A DNA stretch of 64,000 nucleotides, taken from the NCBI RefSeq assembly GCF_002160065.1, contig NZ_NFJW01000001.1:310001-374000 (forward strand), given 5' to 3'. Positions 10,090 through 18,899 of this stretch are shown in pieces. The first letter of the stretch is position 1; each line of letters starts with the position of its first letter. This DNA is from Collinsella sp. An2. GTDB lineage: Bacteria; Actinomycetota; Coriobacteriia; Coriobacteriales; Coriobacteriaceae. Position numbers and translations under genes: made by a program. The notes under the pieces are model-generated. The model was not told the origin of the DNA. It worked only from the letters and a program-made list of their open reading frames with translations, and ran no database searches.

Positions 10090-10974
10090 TCAGGCGAGGA
10101 GTTCGCCCAGTATGCGGGCGAACTCTCGAACAAGCCAGTTGGTGCGTCGCTTGGGCCAGAAGGCGAAGTACTCGCGCACGAGCTGGCCTTCGGCGGCGAT
10201 AAGCGGTACATGTCGTATCACCTTTCCGGTGGAGACGTTGGGGTCGCGCACCTCTAGCGGTAGGAACCCACGGTTGCCCGCGACCATGAGGTGGGCTTCT
10301 TCAAGCGAGTTTGCAAAGACAAAGGGGCAGGGGAAGTTGAGCGTGTCGCGATAGTAAGCGCGTTCGGCAGCGCGCGTCTCGCCCGTTGCCACAAGAATGC
10401 ACGACGAGTCGGCCAGCTCGGAGACGCTCACCTGGTCGTGTGCCGAAAGTGCATTGGCTTCGGAGACTTCAATGACGGTATAGCGGGTGGTGAGGTGTAT
10501 GTTTTCAAACTCGTCCGAAAGCTCTCGCCGCCGGTCGCTGAACGCCAGGTCGACATCGTCGTCAATCATGCGCTGATACAGCTCTTCATGGCTGCCAGGC
10601 ATGGCGGTAACGGTGATCTCGGGGTGGCGCAAGGTGAACGCCGCAACCGCGCTGGGAACCTCCCATCCTTCATATCGGCTCAGGTAGCCCACGCGAAGTT
10701 CGCGCTCATCGCCATCGGCAAGATGCTCGATTTCGAAGCGCATGCGGTCGATGCGGTCGATTGCCTCTCGAGCGGCGGAAAGCGCGAGTTCACCGGCCGG
10801 AGTAAGCTCGATATGACGCCCAGAACGAAGCAGCAACTCGCAGCCCAGCTCGCGCTCGAGGGACTTGATCTGCTGCGAGATGGCAGACTGTGAGACGTGG
10901 CAGCGCTGCGAGGCCGCCGTGAAGCCGTTGCATTCGGCCACGGCGCGGAAGTATTCAAGCTGGCGAAGAAGCAT
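10090..10974 (-). CDS. LysR-family regulator, divergent from flavodoxin gene
   Basis: A 294-residue LysR regulator. The N-terminal winged helix-turn-helix reads LEYFRAVAECNGFTAASQRCHVSQSAISQQIKSLERELG (split here at about residues 6-45), followed by the linker helix and a periplasmic-binding-like effector domain (about residues 90-290, beginning LRVGYLSRYEGW). ATG 10974 is preceded by AAGGGGG. It is transcribed away from the flavodoxin gene at 11221, and the 246-bp intergenic region holds a perfect palindrome, so it most likely controls flavodoxin and itself. The inducer is unknown. Confidence 0.93.
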   Translation of the reverse strand: MLLRQLEYFRAVAECNGFTAASQRCHVSQSAISQQIKSLERELGCELLLRSGRHIELTPAGELALSAAREAIDRIDRMRFEIEHLADGDERELRVGYLSRYEGWEVPSAVAAFTLRHPEITVTAMPGSHEELYQRMIDDDVDLAFSDRRRELSDEFENIHLTTRYTVIEVSEANALSAHDQVSVSELADSSCILVATGETRAAERAYYRDTLNFPCPFVFANSLEEAHLMVAGNRGFLPLEVRDPNVSTGKVIRHVPLIAAEGQLVREYFAFWPKRRTNWLVREFARILGELLA

Positions 10975-11112
10975 GCAACCCCCTTTGCTGGCTTTGATGA
11001 GGATGGGTCGTTTTCGGCCATTCGTTGTTGCGAAGTCCGCCTGCTCCTGAATGACGTAAAACAGCCCTATCTCGACTTAGGCAACTCGACAGGCCCTCCT
11101 CGTTCCAAGACA

Positions 11113-11129
11113 TATTAGAAATTCTAATA
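11113..11129. promoter_or_regulatory. Perfect palindrome, candidate LysR operator
   Basis: TATTAGAA-A-TTCTAATA is a perfect 17-nt palindrome in an otherwise GC-rich genome, and it satisfies the T-N11-A LysR box rule (TTAGAAATTCTAA). It lies in the intergenic region between the divergent LysR gene (start 10974) and flavodoxin gene (start 11221), about 90 bp upstream of flavodoxin. Confidence 0.65.
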
Positions 11130-11220
11130 AACAAGCGTGGCAAATTGAATAAAAGATAAGCAAAACCATCCATATAGTAAGCGGTGTCAGGCAACCGGAT
11201 GTGGGAGAGGTTAGATTCAA

Positions 11221-11739
11221 ATGACAAGACCCCTGATTGCGTATTTTTCGCGCGCTGGACAGAACTATGTAAACGGCCAGGTGAGAGCACTCGCCGTGGG
11301 CAACACCGAAGTCGTTGCTCGCATGATTGCCGAGGAGACCGGCGGCGATCTGTTTCGCATCGAGACAGTACACGAGTATGCCGTCGATTACACGGAGTGC
11401 ACGGAGGAGGCGGCAGACGAGAAGCGCTTGAAGGCGCGTCCTAAGCTTCGCGCCCTGCCCAAGAATATCGACGATTACGACACGGTCATTCTCGGCTATC
11501 CCAACTGGTGGGGCACCATGCCCATGGCGGTCTATACCTTCCTGGAGTCGTTCGATTTCACGAACAAGGTAATCATGCCGTTCTGTACACATGAGGGCAG
11601 CGGCCTTTCCGGAACCGAGCGTGACATCGCCCGCACCTGCCCAGGTGCGGAGGTCGTGGCCGGGCTTGCCATCCACGGTGCCGATGCCGCGCACGCCCGC
11701 TCGCAGGTGCAGGCATGGCTCGCGCACAACGGCTTCTAA
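11221..11739 (+). CDS. Flavodoxin, cytoplasmic
   Basis: A 172-residue flavodoxin-fold protein. It starts with strand 1 (PLIAYFSRAGQNYVNGQ, FMN phosphate loop region), has NTEVVARMIAEETGGDLFRIE, the FMN-contacting GYPNWWGTMPMAVYTFLE (about residues 91-108) and a C-terminal PFCTHEGSGLSGTERDI, which is the long-chain flavodoxin pattern seen in many gut anaerobes. It carries low-potential electrons. There is no signal peptide; a secreted lipoprotein relative is at 62514-63173. Divergent LysR control is inferred from the palindrome upstream. Confidence 0.92.
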   Translation: MTRPLIAYFSRAGQNYVNGQVRALAVGNTEVVARMIAEETGGDLFRIETVHEYAVDYTECTEEAADEKRLKARPKLRALPKNIDDYDTVILGYPNWWGTMPMAVYTFLESFDFTNKVIMPFCTHEGSGLSGTERDIARTCPGAEVVAGLAIHGADAAHARSQVQAWLAHNGF

Positions 11740-11749
11740 CCCATCGCTT

Positions 11750-11860
11750 GCCATTGGGGACGGGTACAAATGATTTGACGTGCCATTGGGGACGGGTACA
11801 AATGACAGATTATGCCAATGGGGATGCGTCGTCGCGCCATTGGGGACGGGTACAAATGGC
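11750..11860 (+). repeat. Three direct REP units in tandem
   Basis: Units at 11750-11773, 11782-11806 and 11836-11860 all face the same way, with a decayed fragment (GCCAATGGGGATGCG) at about 11814. No inverted partner is present. They begin 11 bp after the flavodoxin stop. Confidence 0.9.
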
Positions 11861-12006
11861 TACTTGAAAAGTCGTCTCCGCCAAACCTCCAAGCCCGCTT
11901 CGTTCTCTCCCACATGCTTCGACGCTTCGGACGACCAACCCCAAATTGACTGAAGGCGCTCGGCACTAACCCCCTAGCAATTGGAACACCTGAAAGGAAA
12001 TACACC

Positions 12007-12834
12007 ATGAGTAAGAACGTCATGATCGTCACAGGTGCGGGCCAAATCAGCATGGCCATCGCGCGACGCATGGGCGCCGGCATGAAGATCGTCATGGGCG
12101 ACAAGAATCCGGCCAATGCCGAGACCATCGCTACCACCATGAACAACGCCGGTTTCGACGTGACACCGGTCGAGATGGATCTTTCCAGCCGCGCCTCTAT
12201 CAAAGAGCTGATTGCCAAGGCTCAGGAATTCGGTCCCATTACCATGCTCGTGAACGGTGCGGGCGTGAGTCCCAGCCAGGCACCCGTCGAGGCCATTCTC
12301 AACGTTGATCTCTACGGCACGGCCGTGTTGCTGGAAGAGGTCGGCCGCGTCATCGAGCCGGGTGGCGTGGGCGTGACCATCTCAAGCCAGTCCGGCCACC
12401 GCATGCCCGCCCTTTCGCTCGAGGAGGACGAGCAGCTCGCCTGCACGCCCACCGAGGAGCTTCTCAGCCTTCCGTTGCTCCAGCCTGAGAACATCCGCGA
12501 CACACTTCACGCGTACCAGCTTGCCAAGCGCTGCAACGAGAAGCGCGTGATGATGGAGTCTGTGCGCTGGGGCCAGAAGGGTGCTCGCGTGAACTCAATC
12601 AGCCCCGGCATCATCGTGACGCCGCTTGCCATCGACGAGTTCAACGGTCCGCGCGGCGACTTCTACAAAAACATGTTCGCTCAGTGCCCGGCGGGTCGCC
12701 CCGGCACGGCCGATGAGGTGGCCAACGTGGCCGAGCTGCTCATGAGCAACAAGGGTGCGTTCATCACCGGGGCGGACTTCCTGGTGGATGGCGGCGCCAC
12801 GGCGAGCTACTTCTATGGCCCGCTTAGGCCGTAG
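12007..12834 (+). CDS. Short-chain dehydrogenase/reductase (SDR)
   Basis: A 275-residue Rossmann-fold NAD(P)H oxidoreductase. The glycine-rich dinucleotide site is atypical (VTGAGQISMAIARRMGAG rather than TGxxxGIG), followed by MGDKNPANAE where cofactor preference is set, LVNGAGV (NNAG equivalent), and the catalytic Ser/Tyr/Lys region ISSQSGHRM...YQLAKRCN. The C-terminal PGIIVTPLA and FLVDGGATASY are typical. ATG 12007 follows GAAAGGA. It stands alone between REP clusters, followed by an aldo/keto reductase gene. Substrate unknown. Confidence 0.9.
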   Translation: MSKNVMIVTGAGQISMAIARRMGAGMKIVMGDKNPANAETIATTMNNAGFDVTPVEMDLSSRASIKELIAKAQEFGPITMLVNGAGVSPSQAPVEAILNVDLYGTAVLLEEVGRVIEPGGVGVTISSQSGHRMPALSLEEDEQLACTPTEELLSLPLLQPENIRDTLHAYQLAKRCNEKRVMMESVRWGQKGARVNSISPGIIVTPLAIDEFNGPRGDFYKNMFAQCPAGRPGTADEVANVAELLMSNKGAFITGADFLVDGGATASYFYGPLRP

Positions 12835-12847
12835 CTCTGCATTTGTA

Positions 12848-12872
12848 GCCATTGGGGACGGGCACAAATGAC
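12848..12872 (+). repeat. Solo REP unit
   Basis: A single direct unit (ATTGGGGACGGGCACAAAT, one base changed in the core) 13 bp after the SDR stop. Confidence 0.85.
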
Positions 12873-13042
12873 TGCTTTCGTTCAAAACGATATGCCGGCG
12901 CTGCGTCCAACAGGCTTGCGCTATGCATGGTTTGCATAGCGATATGCGAGGAACATCGGCGAATATGCTCTTACACGGCGGGAGAATGCGCCAAAGAGGG
13001 GTTTGTAACAAGACAACGAGCATCACAACCGGGAGGTTTTTC

Positions 13043-14044
13043 ATGACAATTTCAGCAGCGCGCCGCGTGCTCGGCAACAGCGGAATCGAGGTATCGCCCG
13101 TAGGGCTCGGCTGTATGGGGCTCACCCATGCAAGCGGTGATGCGATGCCCACGCATGAGGCGGCGCGTGTGATTCGCGAGGCGTTCGAGGCGGGCTATAC
13201 CTTCTTCGACACAGCTGAATGCTACGCGGGCGAGGATGCCGAGGGCAACGAGCTCTACAACGAGGTCGCGGTGGGCGAGGCCCTGCGCCCCGTGCGTGAT
13301 CAGGTGGTGATTGCCACCAAGTTCGGCGTGCAGCACAACCCGGACAAGACGCTGCGTATGGACAGCCGCCCCGAGACCATCCGCGCCTCCGTGGAGGGCA
13401 GTCTGCGCCGCCTGGGCATCGACTACATCGACCTCTACTACCAGCACCGCATCGACCCCAACGTGGAGCCGGAGGAGGTCGCCGGCGTCATGGCCGACCT
13501 CATCCGCGAGGGCAAGATTCGCGCCTGGGGTATCTCCGAGGCCACGGAGGATTATCTGCGCCGCGCACATGCCGTCTGCCCGGTGGCGGCCGTGCAGAAT
13601 CGCTACTCCATGTTGGCGCGCTGGCATGAGCCGCTCTTCCCGGTGCTCGAGGAACTCAACGTGGCGCTTGTGGCGTTCAGTCCCATGGCGAACGGCTTCC
13701 TCACCGGCGCGTACTCGCCGACCACGCAGTTCGAGGGTGTGCAGGACTTTCGCGACGGCATGCCGCAGTACACCGAGCAGGGCTACGAGAAGGACCGCGC
13801 GGTACTCGACCTTATCGGTGGCCTGGCGCGCGAGAAGGGCGCGACGATGGCGCAGATTTCGCTGGCGTGGATGCTCTGCAAGAAGCCGTGGATCATCCCG
13901 ATTCCGGGCAGCCGCAAGCCAGAGCGTCTGCGCGAGAACTTCGGCGCGGCGCGCGTGGAGCTCACTACCAACGAGGTGGCGCGCATCGACGCCGCGCTCG
14001 ACAGCATGGACCTCGCTGTCTTCGGCGGCCACGGCGCGAAGTAG
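13043..14044 (+). CDS. Aldo/keto reductase (AKR13/YakC-like)
   Basis: A 333-residue TIM-barrel NADPH-dependent carbonyl reductase. It begins RRVLGNSGIEVSPVGLGCMGL, has the catalytic Asp/Tyr pair in FFDTAECYAGED, Lys in IATKFGVQ, His in YYQHRID, and the cofactor-binding PIPGSRKPERLREN near residues 290-305. ATG 13043 is preceded by GGGAGG; an open frame reaches back to 12923 without a better ribosome site. It is monocistronic and followed by REP units. Physiological substrate unknown. Confidence 0.93.
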   Translation: MTISAARRVLGNSGIEVSPVGLGCMGLTHASGDAMPTHEAARVIREAFEAGYTFFDTAECYAGEDAEGNELYNEVAVGEALRPVRDQVVIATKFGVQHNPDKTLRMDSRPETIRASVEGSLRRLGIDYIDLYYQHRIDPNVEPEEVAGVMADLIREGKIRAWGISEATEDYLRRAHAVCPVAAVQNRYSMLARWHEPLFPVLEELNVALVAFSPMANGFLTGAYSPTTQFEGVQDFRDGMPQYTEQGYEKDRAVLDLIGGLAREKGATMAQISLAWMLCKKPWIIPIPGSRKPERLRENFGAARVELTTNEVARIDAALDSMDLAVFGGHGAK

Positions 14045-14053
14045 AAGCGCCCT

Positions 14054-14265
14054 GCCATTGGGGACGGGTACAAGCACCCTGCCATTGGGGACGGGTACAA
14101 ATGGCAGGTCACATTCAAAGCGAGCGCTTTCCTACATTGAGGGATGCGCCGTTCCGAGCCGCCGGTACCGCTCTGTTGCCAGCGCAAGTAGCCATTTCTG
14201 CCATATGTACCCGTCCCCAATGGCTAACCAACGGCAATCTGCCATTTGTACCCGTCCCCAATGGC
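14054..14265. repeat. REPIN-like element: two direct and two inverted REP units
   Basis: Direct units start at 14054 (3' end decayed) and 14081-14105; inverted units are 14200-14224 and 14241-14265. The core between them shares CTCTGTTGCC and CGCAAGTAGCCATTTCTG-type sequence with the elements at 25125 and 17850. The last unit ends 23 bp before the candidate TetR operator. Confidence 0.9.
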
Positions 14266-14287
14266 CAATGGCAGAGCGAAACATATA

Positions 14288-14308
14288 GTTGGAATGCTAC
14301 TATCCAAC
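14288..14308. promoter_or_regulatory. Inverted repeat upstream of tetR, candidate operator
   Basis: GTTGGA-N9-TCCAAC, 21 bp in all, lies about 50 bp upstream of the TetR start, the usual position and size for autoregulation. The spacer ATGCTACTA overlaps a possible -10 (TACTAT). Confidence 0.6.
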
Positions 14309-14356
14309 ACGCTATCTGCGACAGCGCGGCGCCGGCGCGCCGGCGGGGGAGGTGCC

Positions 14357-14896
14357 ATGTCCAAGAGCACGAAGGAGGCCATCGCGCGGGCGTTCGTCGA
14401 GCTGGTCGGCGAGCGGGGGATCGACAAGCTGAGCGTCACCGACGTCATCAGCCGGTGCGGCATGGCGCGCCAGACGTTCTACTACTACTTCCACGACCTG
14501 GATGAACTCACGGGGTGGTGCATCGAGCAGACCTTCAGCGACGTCGTCGCCCAGGGCGAGCGAAACTGCGACCCGCTCGCGACGGTGGAACTGTTCGTGG
14601 ACCGGGTGGCAGAGAACCGCGTGCTGCTCAACCACCTCGTGCTGTCGCCCCGTCGTGCCGATGTCGAGCACATCACCGCGCGGTGTTTGCGCACCTGCTT
14701 TGAGCAGCTCGTCCGGGTGGAGAACCCCCGACCGGACCTCGTGGGCCCCGCGCTCGATACGGCGCTGAGCCTGTACGCCTACGGTATCACGGGGCTGCTG
14801 TTCGAGCGCTGCCTGCAGCCGGACCTCGACCGCGCCGCGCTCGCCCACCAGATCGTTGACATCGTGTACGGGGCACCAGGCGGTCGCTGCATCTGA
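14357..14896 (+). CDS. TetR-family regulator (DhaS/TetR_C_8-like)
   Basis: A 179-residue TetR-type repressor. The N-terminal DNA-binding domain reads AIARAFVELVGERGIDKLSV, then TDVISRCGMARQTFYYYF with the recognition helix at about residues 30-48. The C-terminal ligand domain is short and helical, of the kind found in regulators near dihydroxyacetone kinases and redox genes. ATG 14357 has GGGGGAGG upstream; an open frame extends back into a REP unit and should not be used. It precedes the interrupted ftsH gene by about 100 bp on the same strand. The target is probably itself, given the inverted repeat upstream. Confidence 0.9.
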   Translation: MSKSTKEAIARAFVELVGERGIDKLSVTDVISRCGMARQTFYYYFHDLDELTGWCIEQTFSDVVAQGERNCDPLATVELFVDRVAENRVLLNHLVLSPRRADVEHITARCLRTCFEQLVRVENPRPDLVGPALDTALSLYAYGITGLLFERCLQPDLDRAALAHQIVDIVYGAPGGRCI

Positions 14897-14995
14897 CACA
14901 TCGCCCAATCTGTCTGGATTACACCCGCTCGCGTCCGGCAAGACTACGTTCGGACGCGTCTCGCGCGCCTCGACCGGACTACGAAAGGCGACCCC

Positions 14996-16819
14996 ATGAA
15001 CGAAGTCAAGCAGCCCAAACGGCCCCTCATCTACTACTATCTCATCGCACTCGCCCTGTTGTTGGCGTTCAACCTGCTTGTCATGCCGAGCATTACGACT
15101 ACGCCCGTGCAGGAGACCGATTACGGTACCTTCATGCGCATGACCGAGGACCACGACATCGGCAAGGTCGAGATTGACGAGCAGCAGAACGAGATCCGCT
15201 TCACCGACAAGGACGATAAGAACGTCTACTCGACCGCCATGGTGAGCGACCCCGACCTCACCGAGCGCCTCTACGACGCGGGCGCCGACTTCTCGGGCGA
15301 GGTGGTGCAGCAGACGCCCCTGTGGTTGAGCATCCTAGCGTGGATCCTGCCCATCGTGGTGTTCATTGCGATCGGTAACTACATGAGCCGAAAGCTCATG
15401 GAGCGCGCGGGCGGCGGGCCCGGCGCCATGGGCTTCAACCTGGGCAAGAGCAATGCGAAGATTTACGTGCAGTCCACCGAGGGCATCCGCTTCGACGACG
15501 TGGCGGGCGAGGACGAGGCAAAGGAGAATCTGGCCGAGGTCGTGGACTACCTGCACAATCCCGACAAGTACAAGGCTGTGGGTGCGGCCATGCCCAAGGG
15601 CATCCTGCTGGTGGGACCTCCCGGGACGGGCAAGACCATGCTCGCCAAGGCCGTCGCCGGCGAGTCGGGCGTGCCGTTCTTCTCCATCTCGGGCTCGGAG
15701 TTCGTGGAGATGTTCGTGGGCGCTGGCGCCGCCAAGGTGCGCGACCTGTTCAAGCAGGCCAAGGAGAAGGCGCCGTGCATCGTCTTCATCGACGAGATCG
15801 ACGCAGTGGGCGAGAAGCGCGGCGGCGCCGCGGGCGTGAGCGGAAACGACGAACGCGAGCAGACCTTGAACCAGCTCCTGACCGAGATGGACGGCTTCGA
15901 GGAGAACAGCGGCGTCATCATCCTGGCCGCCACCAACCGCCCCGACTCGCTTGACCCGGCGCTCACCCGTCCGGGACGCTTCGACAGGCGCGTGCCCGTG
16001 GAGTTGCCCGATCTCGCGGGGCGCGAGGCCATCCTCAAGGTCCACGCGAAGAAGGTCAAGACCGAGGGCCCGATCGACTTCAACAAGATCGCTCGCATGG
16101 CGAGCGGCGCTTCGGGCGCGGAGCTCGCGAACATCGTGAACGAGGCGGCGCTGCGCGCGGTGCGCGACGGACGGCCGGGCGCGCGGCAGGACGACTTCGA
16201 GGAGAGTATCGAGACGGTCATCGCCGGCTACCAGAAGAAGAACGCCATCCTCTCCGACGAGGAGAAGCGCATCGTGGCCTACCACGAGATAGGGCACGCG
16301 CTCGTGGCAGCCGAGCAGACCCACTCGGCGCCGGTCACCAAGATCACCATCGTGCCGCGCACCTCGGGCGCGCTGGGCTACACCATGCAGGTGGACACGG
16401 GGCAGAAGAACCTGCTTTCGCGCGAGGAGCTGGAGAACAAGATTGCCACGCTCACCGGCGGCCGTGCGGCCGAGGAGGTGGTCTTCGGGATGGTGACGAC
16501 GGGCGCTTCCAACGACATCGAGCAGGCCACCAAGCTGGCGCGCGCCATGATCTGCCAGTACGGCATGACCGACTAGTTCGACATGGTGGCGCTCGAGACC
16601 GTCACCAACCGCTACCTGGGCGGCGACGCATCGCTCGCGTGCTCGGCGGAGACCCAAGCGAAGGTGGACCAGCGCGTGGTGGAGCTCGTGCGCCGCGAGC
16701 ACGAGAGGGCGCGCAAGATCCTCGAGGACCATCGCGACAAGCTCGACGAGCTCGCGCAGCATCTCTACGAGAAAGAGACCGTTACCGGCGAGGAGTTCAT
16801 GCAGATCCTGAACGCATGA
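14996..16819 (+). pseudogene. ftsH: ATP-dependent zinc metalloprotease FtsH, interrupted by one in-frame TAG
   Basis: The reading frame encodes 607 codons of a membrane-anchored AAA+ protease that degrades misfolded membrane and regulatory proteins. Visible: TM1 about 12-31, TM2 about 109-127, Walker A GPPGTGKT (207-214), Walker B VFIDEID (263-269), the arginine-finger region RPGRFDRR, zinc site HEIGH (430-434) with third ligand Asp507. Codon 527 is TAG (16574-16576), where FtsH proteins normally have Glu in GMTDEFDMVALE; the frame resumes with FDMVALETVTNRYLGG and runs to TGA 16817-16819. A single GAG-to-TAG change explains it. The truncated form would keep all catalytic residues and lose about 80 C-terminal residues. 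HEIGH replaces the usual HEAGH. Either pseudogene, truncated active form, or readthrough; this may be an extra FtsH copy. Confidence 0.88.
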
Positions 16820-16844
16820 CGGCACGTTCGGCGGTCCCCAATTT

Positions 16845-16869
16845 GCCATTGGGGACGGGTACAAATGAC
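16845..16869 (+). repeat. Solo REP unit
   Basis: One direct unit 25 bp after the ftsH stop. The preceding GGTCCCCAATTT looks like the remains of an inverted partner directly abutting it. Confidence 0.85.
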
Positions 16870-16946
16870 AGATTTAACTTACTCGGCCATTCCCGTGTCG
16901 CGTTCTCCCCGTAGGACTATGGTGTAAGCAGGGAAGTGATGATGCC

Positions 16947-17837
16947 ATGTGGCTCGCATTCGCGGCGGGGTCCGCGCTGTTTTCGGGGTTGACGGCAATC
17001 TTGGCCAAGTGTGGCATTCGCCAGACGGATTCGACGGTCGCCACGGCCATCCGGACCATCGTGGTGCTGGCATGCTCGTGGCTCATGGTCCTGGTGGTGG
17101 GCTCCGCCGGGCAAATGACGCACCTGGATCCAAAGACGTGGCTGTTCCTCGTGCTCTCCGGCTTGGCCACGGGAGCATCGTGGCTTTGCTATTTCCGCGC
17201 CCTGCAGCTGGGGAGCGTCAATCACGTCACGCCCATCGACAAGTCGAGCACGGTCATGACCATGGTGCTCGCGGCGGTGCTGCTCGGGGAGCCGTTCGGT
17301 CCCGCACAGCTTGCGGCGACGGTACTCATCGGCGTGGGCACCGTCGCCATGATCCAACCGAGCGGCGAAGGGCGTGGGCAGGCTCTAGGGGAAGGGACTG
17401 CCGGGACGGGCGAGCGTCCCGGCTGGCTCATGTACGCGCTGCTCTCGGCCGTCTTTGCCGCGCTGACCGCGATTCTCGGCAAAGTGGGCATGCAGGGTGT
17501 GGAGTCCAATCTGGGTACGGCCATCCGCACGGTGGTGGTGCTCGTCATGGCGTGGCTCATGGTGGCGATAACCGGCAAGACCTCTCAGGTGCGCGCGGTG
17601 CCCCGTCGTGAGCTGACATTCATATGTCTTTCGGGCGTTGCGACGGGTGCGGCGTGGCTGTGCTATTACCGCGCGCTGCAGGAGGGGCCGGCGAGCGTGG
17701 TGGTGCCGGTCGATAAGCTGAGCATTCTCGTGACCATCGCCTTCTCGCGCATCGTGTTTGGCGAGCGCCTTACACCGCGCGCGGCGCTCGGCCTTGTGCT
17801 CGTGGTTGCCGGTACCCTCCTCGTCGCCCTCGCGTAA
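16947..17837 (+). CDS. EamA/DMT-family transporter
   Basis: A 296-residue, ten-segment membrane protein made of two EamA repeats. Each half begins similarly (LFSGLTAILAKCGI and VFAALTAILGKVGM), contains TAIRTIVVLxxxWLMV, and has TGASWLCYFRALQLG or TGAAWLCYYRALQEG. Halves are joined by a short cytoplasmic linker rich in Gly (about residues 138-155). Such proteins export metabolites or take up amino acids or nucleosides. ATG 16947 follows an AGGGAAG box. It is monocistronic. Substrate unknown. Confidence 0.92.
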   Translation: MWLAFAAGSALFSGLTAILAKCGIRQTDSTVATAIRTIVVLACSWLMVLVVGSAGQMTHLDPKTWLFLVLSGLATGASWLCYFRALQLGSVNHVTPIDKSSTVMTMVLAAVLLGEPFGPAQLAATVLIGVGTVAMIQPSGEGRGQALGEGTAGTGERPGWLMYALLSAVFAALTAILGKVGMQGVESNLGTAIRTVVVLVMAWLMVAITGKTSQVRAVPRRELTFICLSGVATGAAWLCYYRALQEGPASVVVPVDKLSILVTIAFSRIVFGERLTPRAALGLVLVVAGTLLVALA

Positions 17838-17849
17838 GCCGCACCCCCT

Positions 17850-18051
17850 GCCATTGGGGACGGGTACAAATGGTGCCATTGGGGACGGGTACAAATGGCA
17901 GATTTCTGTCATTGGGGACGGGTGCGAATGACAGCTTTCACTCAAGTCGGAGCCCTCCCTCAGCCGGAAGACGCGCTGCCCCAAGCCGTCGGCGCTGTTC
18001 CGCTGCTACTGGAAGCGGTCATTTCTGCCATTTGTACCCGTCCCCAATGGC
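17850..18051. repeat. REPIN-like element: three direct and one inverted REP unit
   Basis: Direct units at 17850-17873, 17875-17899 and 17908-17932 (third is GTCATT-type with GGGTGCGAAT), inverted unit 18027-18051. The inner sequence includes GTTCCGCTGCTACTGGAAGC, like other elements of this family. Its right end overlaps the 3' end of the nitroreductase gene on the minus strand. Confidence 0.9.
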
Positions 18052-18899
18052 AAGTCCAGGCGGTGCAGGCGATGCGGGTCCATACAGCGTTGCGTTCCGC
18101 GTACGTAGGGGATTTCCGGGTACCCGAAGCCGATAATCATGCCGACGTAGTGGCTCTCTGGGATCCTCAGCAGCGCGCGGACGTCGGGCATGAGGTCGAG
18201 CACGGCAAGCGGGAAGGTCATCATCACGGCGCCAAGACCGCGGGAGGCGCACAGTAGCTCAAAGTACGTGCCCGCGATGATGACGTCCTGCACCGGCTCG
18301 CCGTTGCCGAGCGGCGCGTGCGGAATGAACACGTGAGGCGCGCCGCAGAAGAACATATCGGGGCGGACCGTCTGCTCCCAGCCGCGCATGTCCTCGTAGG
18401 CTTCCCGACCAAAGCCCTCCGGGTAGATGCCCTGCTCGGCAAGCTGACCCATCCTGTTCCGCACGACGGCACGCAGTCGGTCCATCCGGTCCATGTCATC
18501 GACCAGCGTGAACTCGACCTGTTGCTTGTTGCCGCCGTTGGGCGCGTTGGCGAGAAGGTCAATCATCTGGTCCACTACGTCGCGCGGCACGTTGCGGCGC
18601 CGGTAGCGGCGACAGGAGCGCCGGCCCGCTACGAGGGCGTCCATGACGGGCGCAGCTTCGCTGGAATGCGCCACGGGCAAGCTGTCTTCCGGCTGCTTGT
18701 CCAATACGCTCACCGCGCCCATTGGGCAGACGGCCAGGCAGTGATCGCACTTCCAGCAGCCGTTCCAGCCAAACTCCTCAAAACCGCGCATGCGCGGGCG
18801 ACGGTCGTCACCCATCTCGAGCACTCCGCCGGGGCAGACGTTGACGCAACGTCCGCATCCGACGCACGCATCGCTGACGATGAAGCGCGCGGCGTTCAT
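18006..18899 (-). CDS. Ferredoxin-nitroreductase fusion protein with REP-encoded tail
   Basis: A 297-residue protein with two [4Fe-4S] motifs at the N-terminus (Cys12, 15, 18, 22 and Cys48, 51, 54, 58) followed by an FMN nitroreductase domain (from about residue 88: GRRSCRRYRRR, and the C-terminal GLGAVMMTFPL and IIGFGYPEIPY). It should pass electrons from the clusters to FMN and reduce a substrate. ATG 18899 overlaps the ATPase stop (ATGA). The last 15 residues (LPLGTGTNGRNDRFQ) are translated from an inverted REP unit, so the original stop seems to have been lost to an insertion. An open frame continuing upstream of 18899 is the ATPase gene in another frame. Confidence 0.9.
   Translation of the reverse strand: MNAARFIVSDACVGCGRCVNVCPGGVLEMGDDRRPRMRGFEEFGWNGCWKCDHCLAVCPMGAVSVLDKQPEDSLPVAHSSEAAPVMDALVAGRRSCRRYRRRNVPRDVVDQMIDLLANAPNGGNKQQVEFTLVDDMDRMDRLRAVVRNRMGQLAEQGIYPEGFGREAYEDMRGWEQTVRPDMFFCGAPHVFIPHAPLGNGEPVQDVIIAGTYFELLCASRGLGAVMMTFPLAVLDLMPDVRALLRIPESHYVGMIIGFGYPEIPYVRGTQRCMDPHRLHRLDLPLGTGTNGRNDRFQ

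Noticed and set aside
10014-10257. Small frames containing VPVPNG or LGTGTNG peptides near REP units
   Set aside because: These peptides are translations of REP units in different frames and recur at every REP locus.
14246-14356. N-terminal extension of the TetR protein
   Set aside because: The extension (MYPSPMA...) is translated REP sequence; the well-placed start is 14357.
16583-16819. Separate small gene after ftsH
   Set aside because: It is in frame with ftsH and continues its sequence after one TAG, so it is the ftsH C-terminus.
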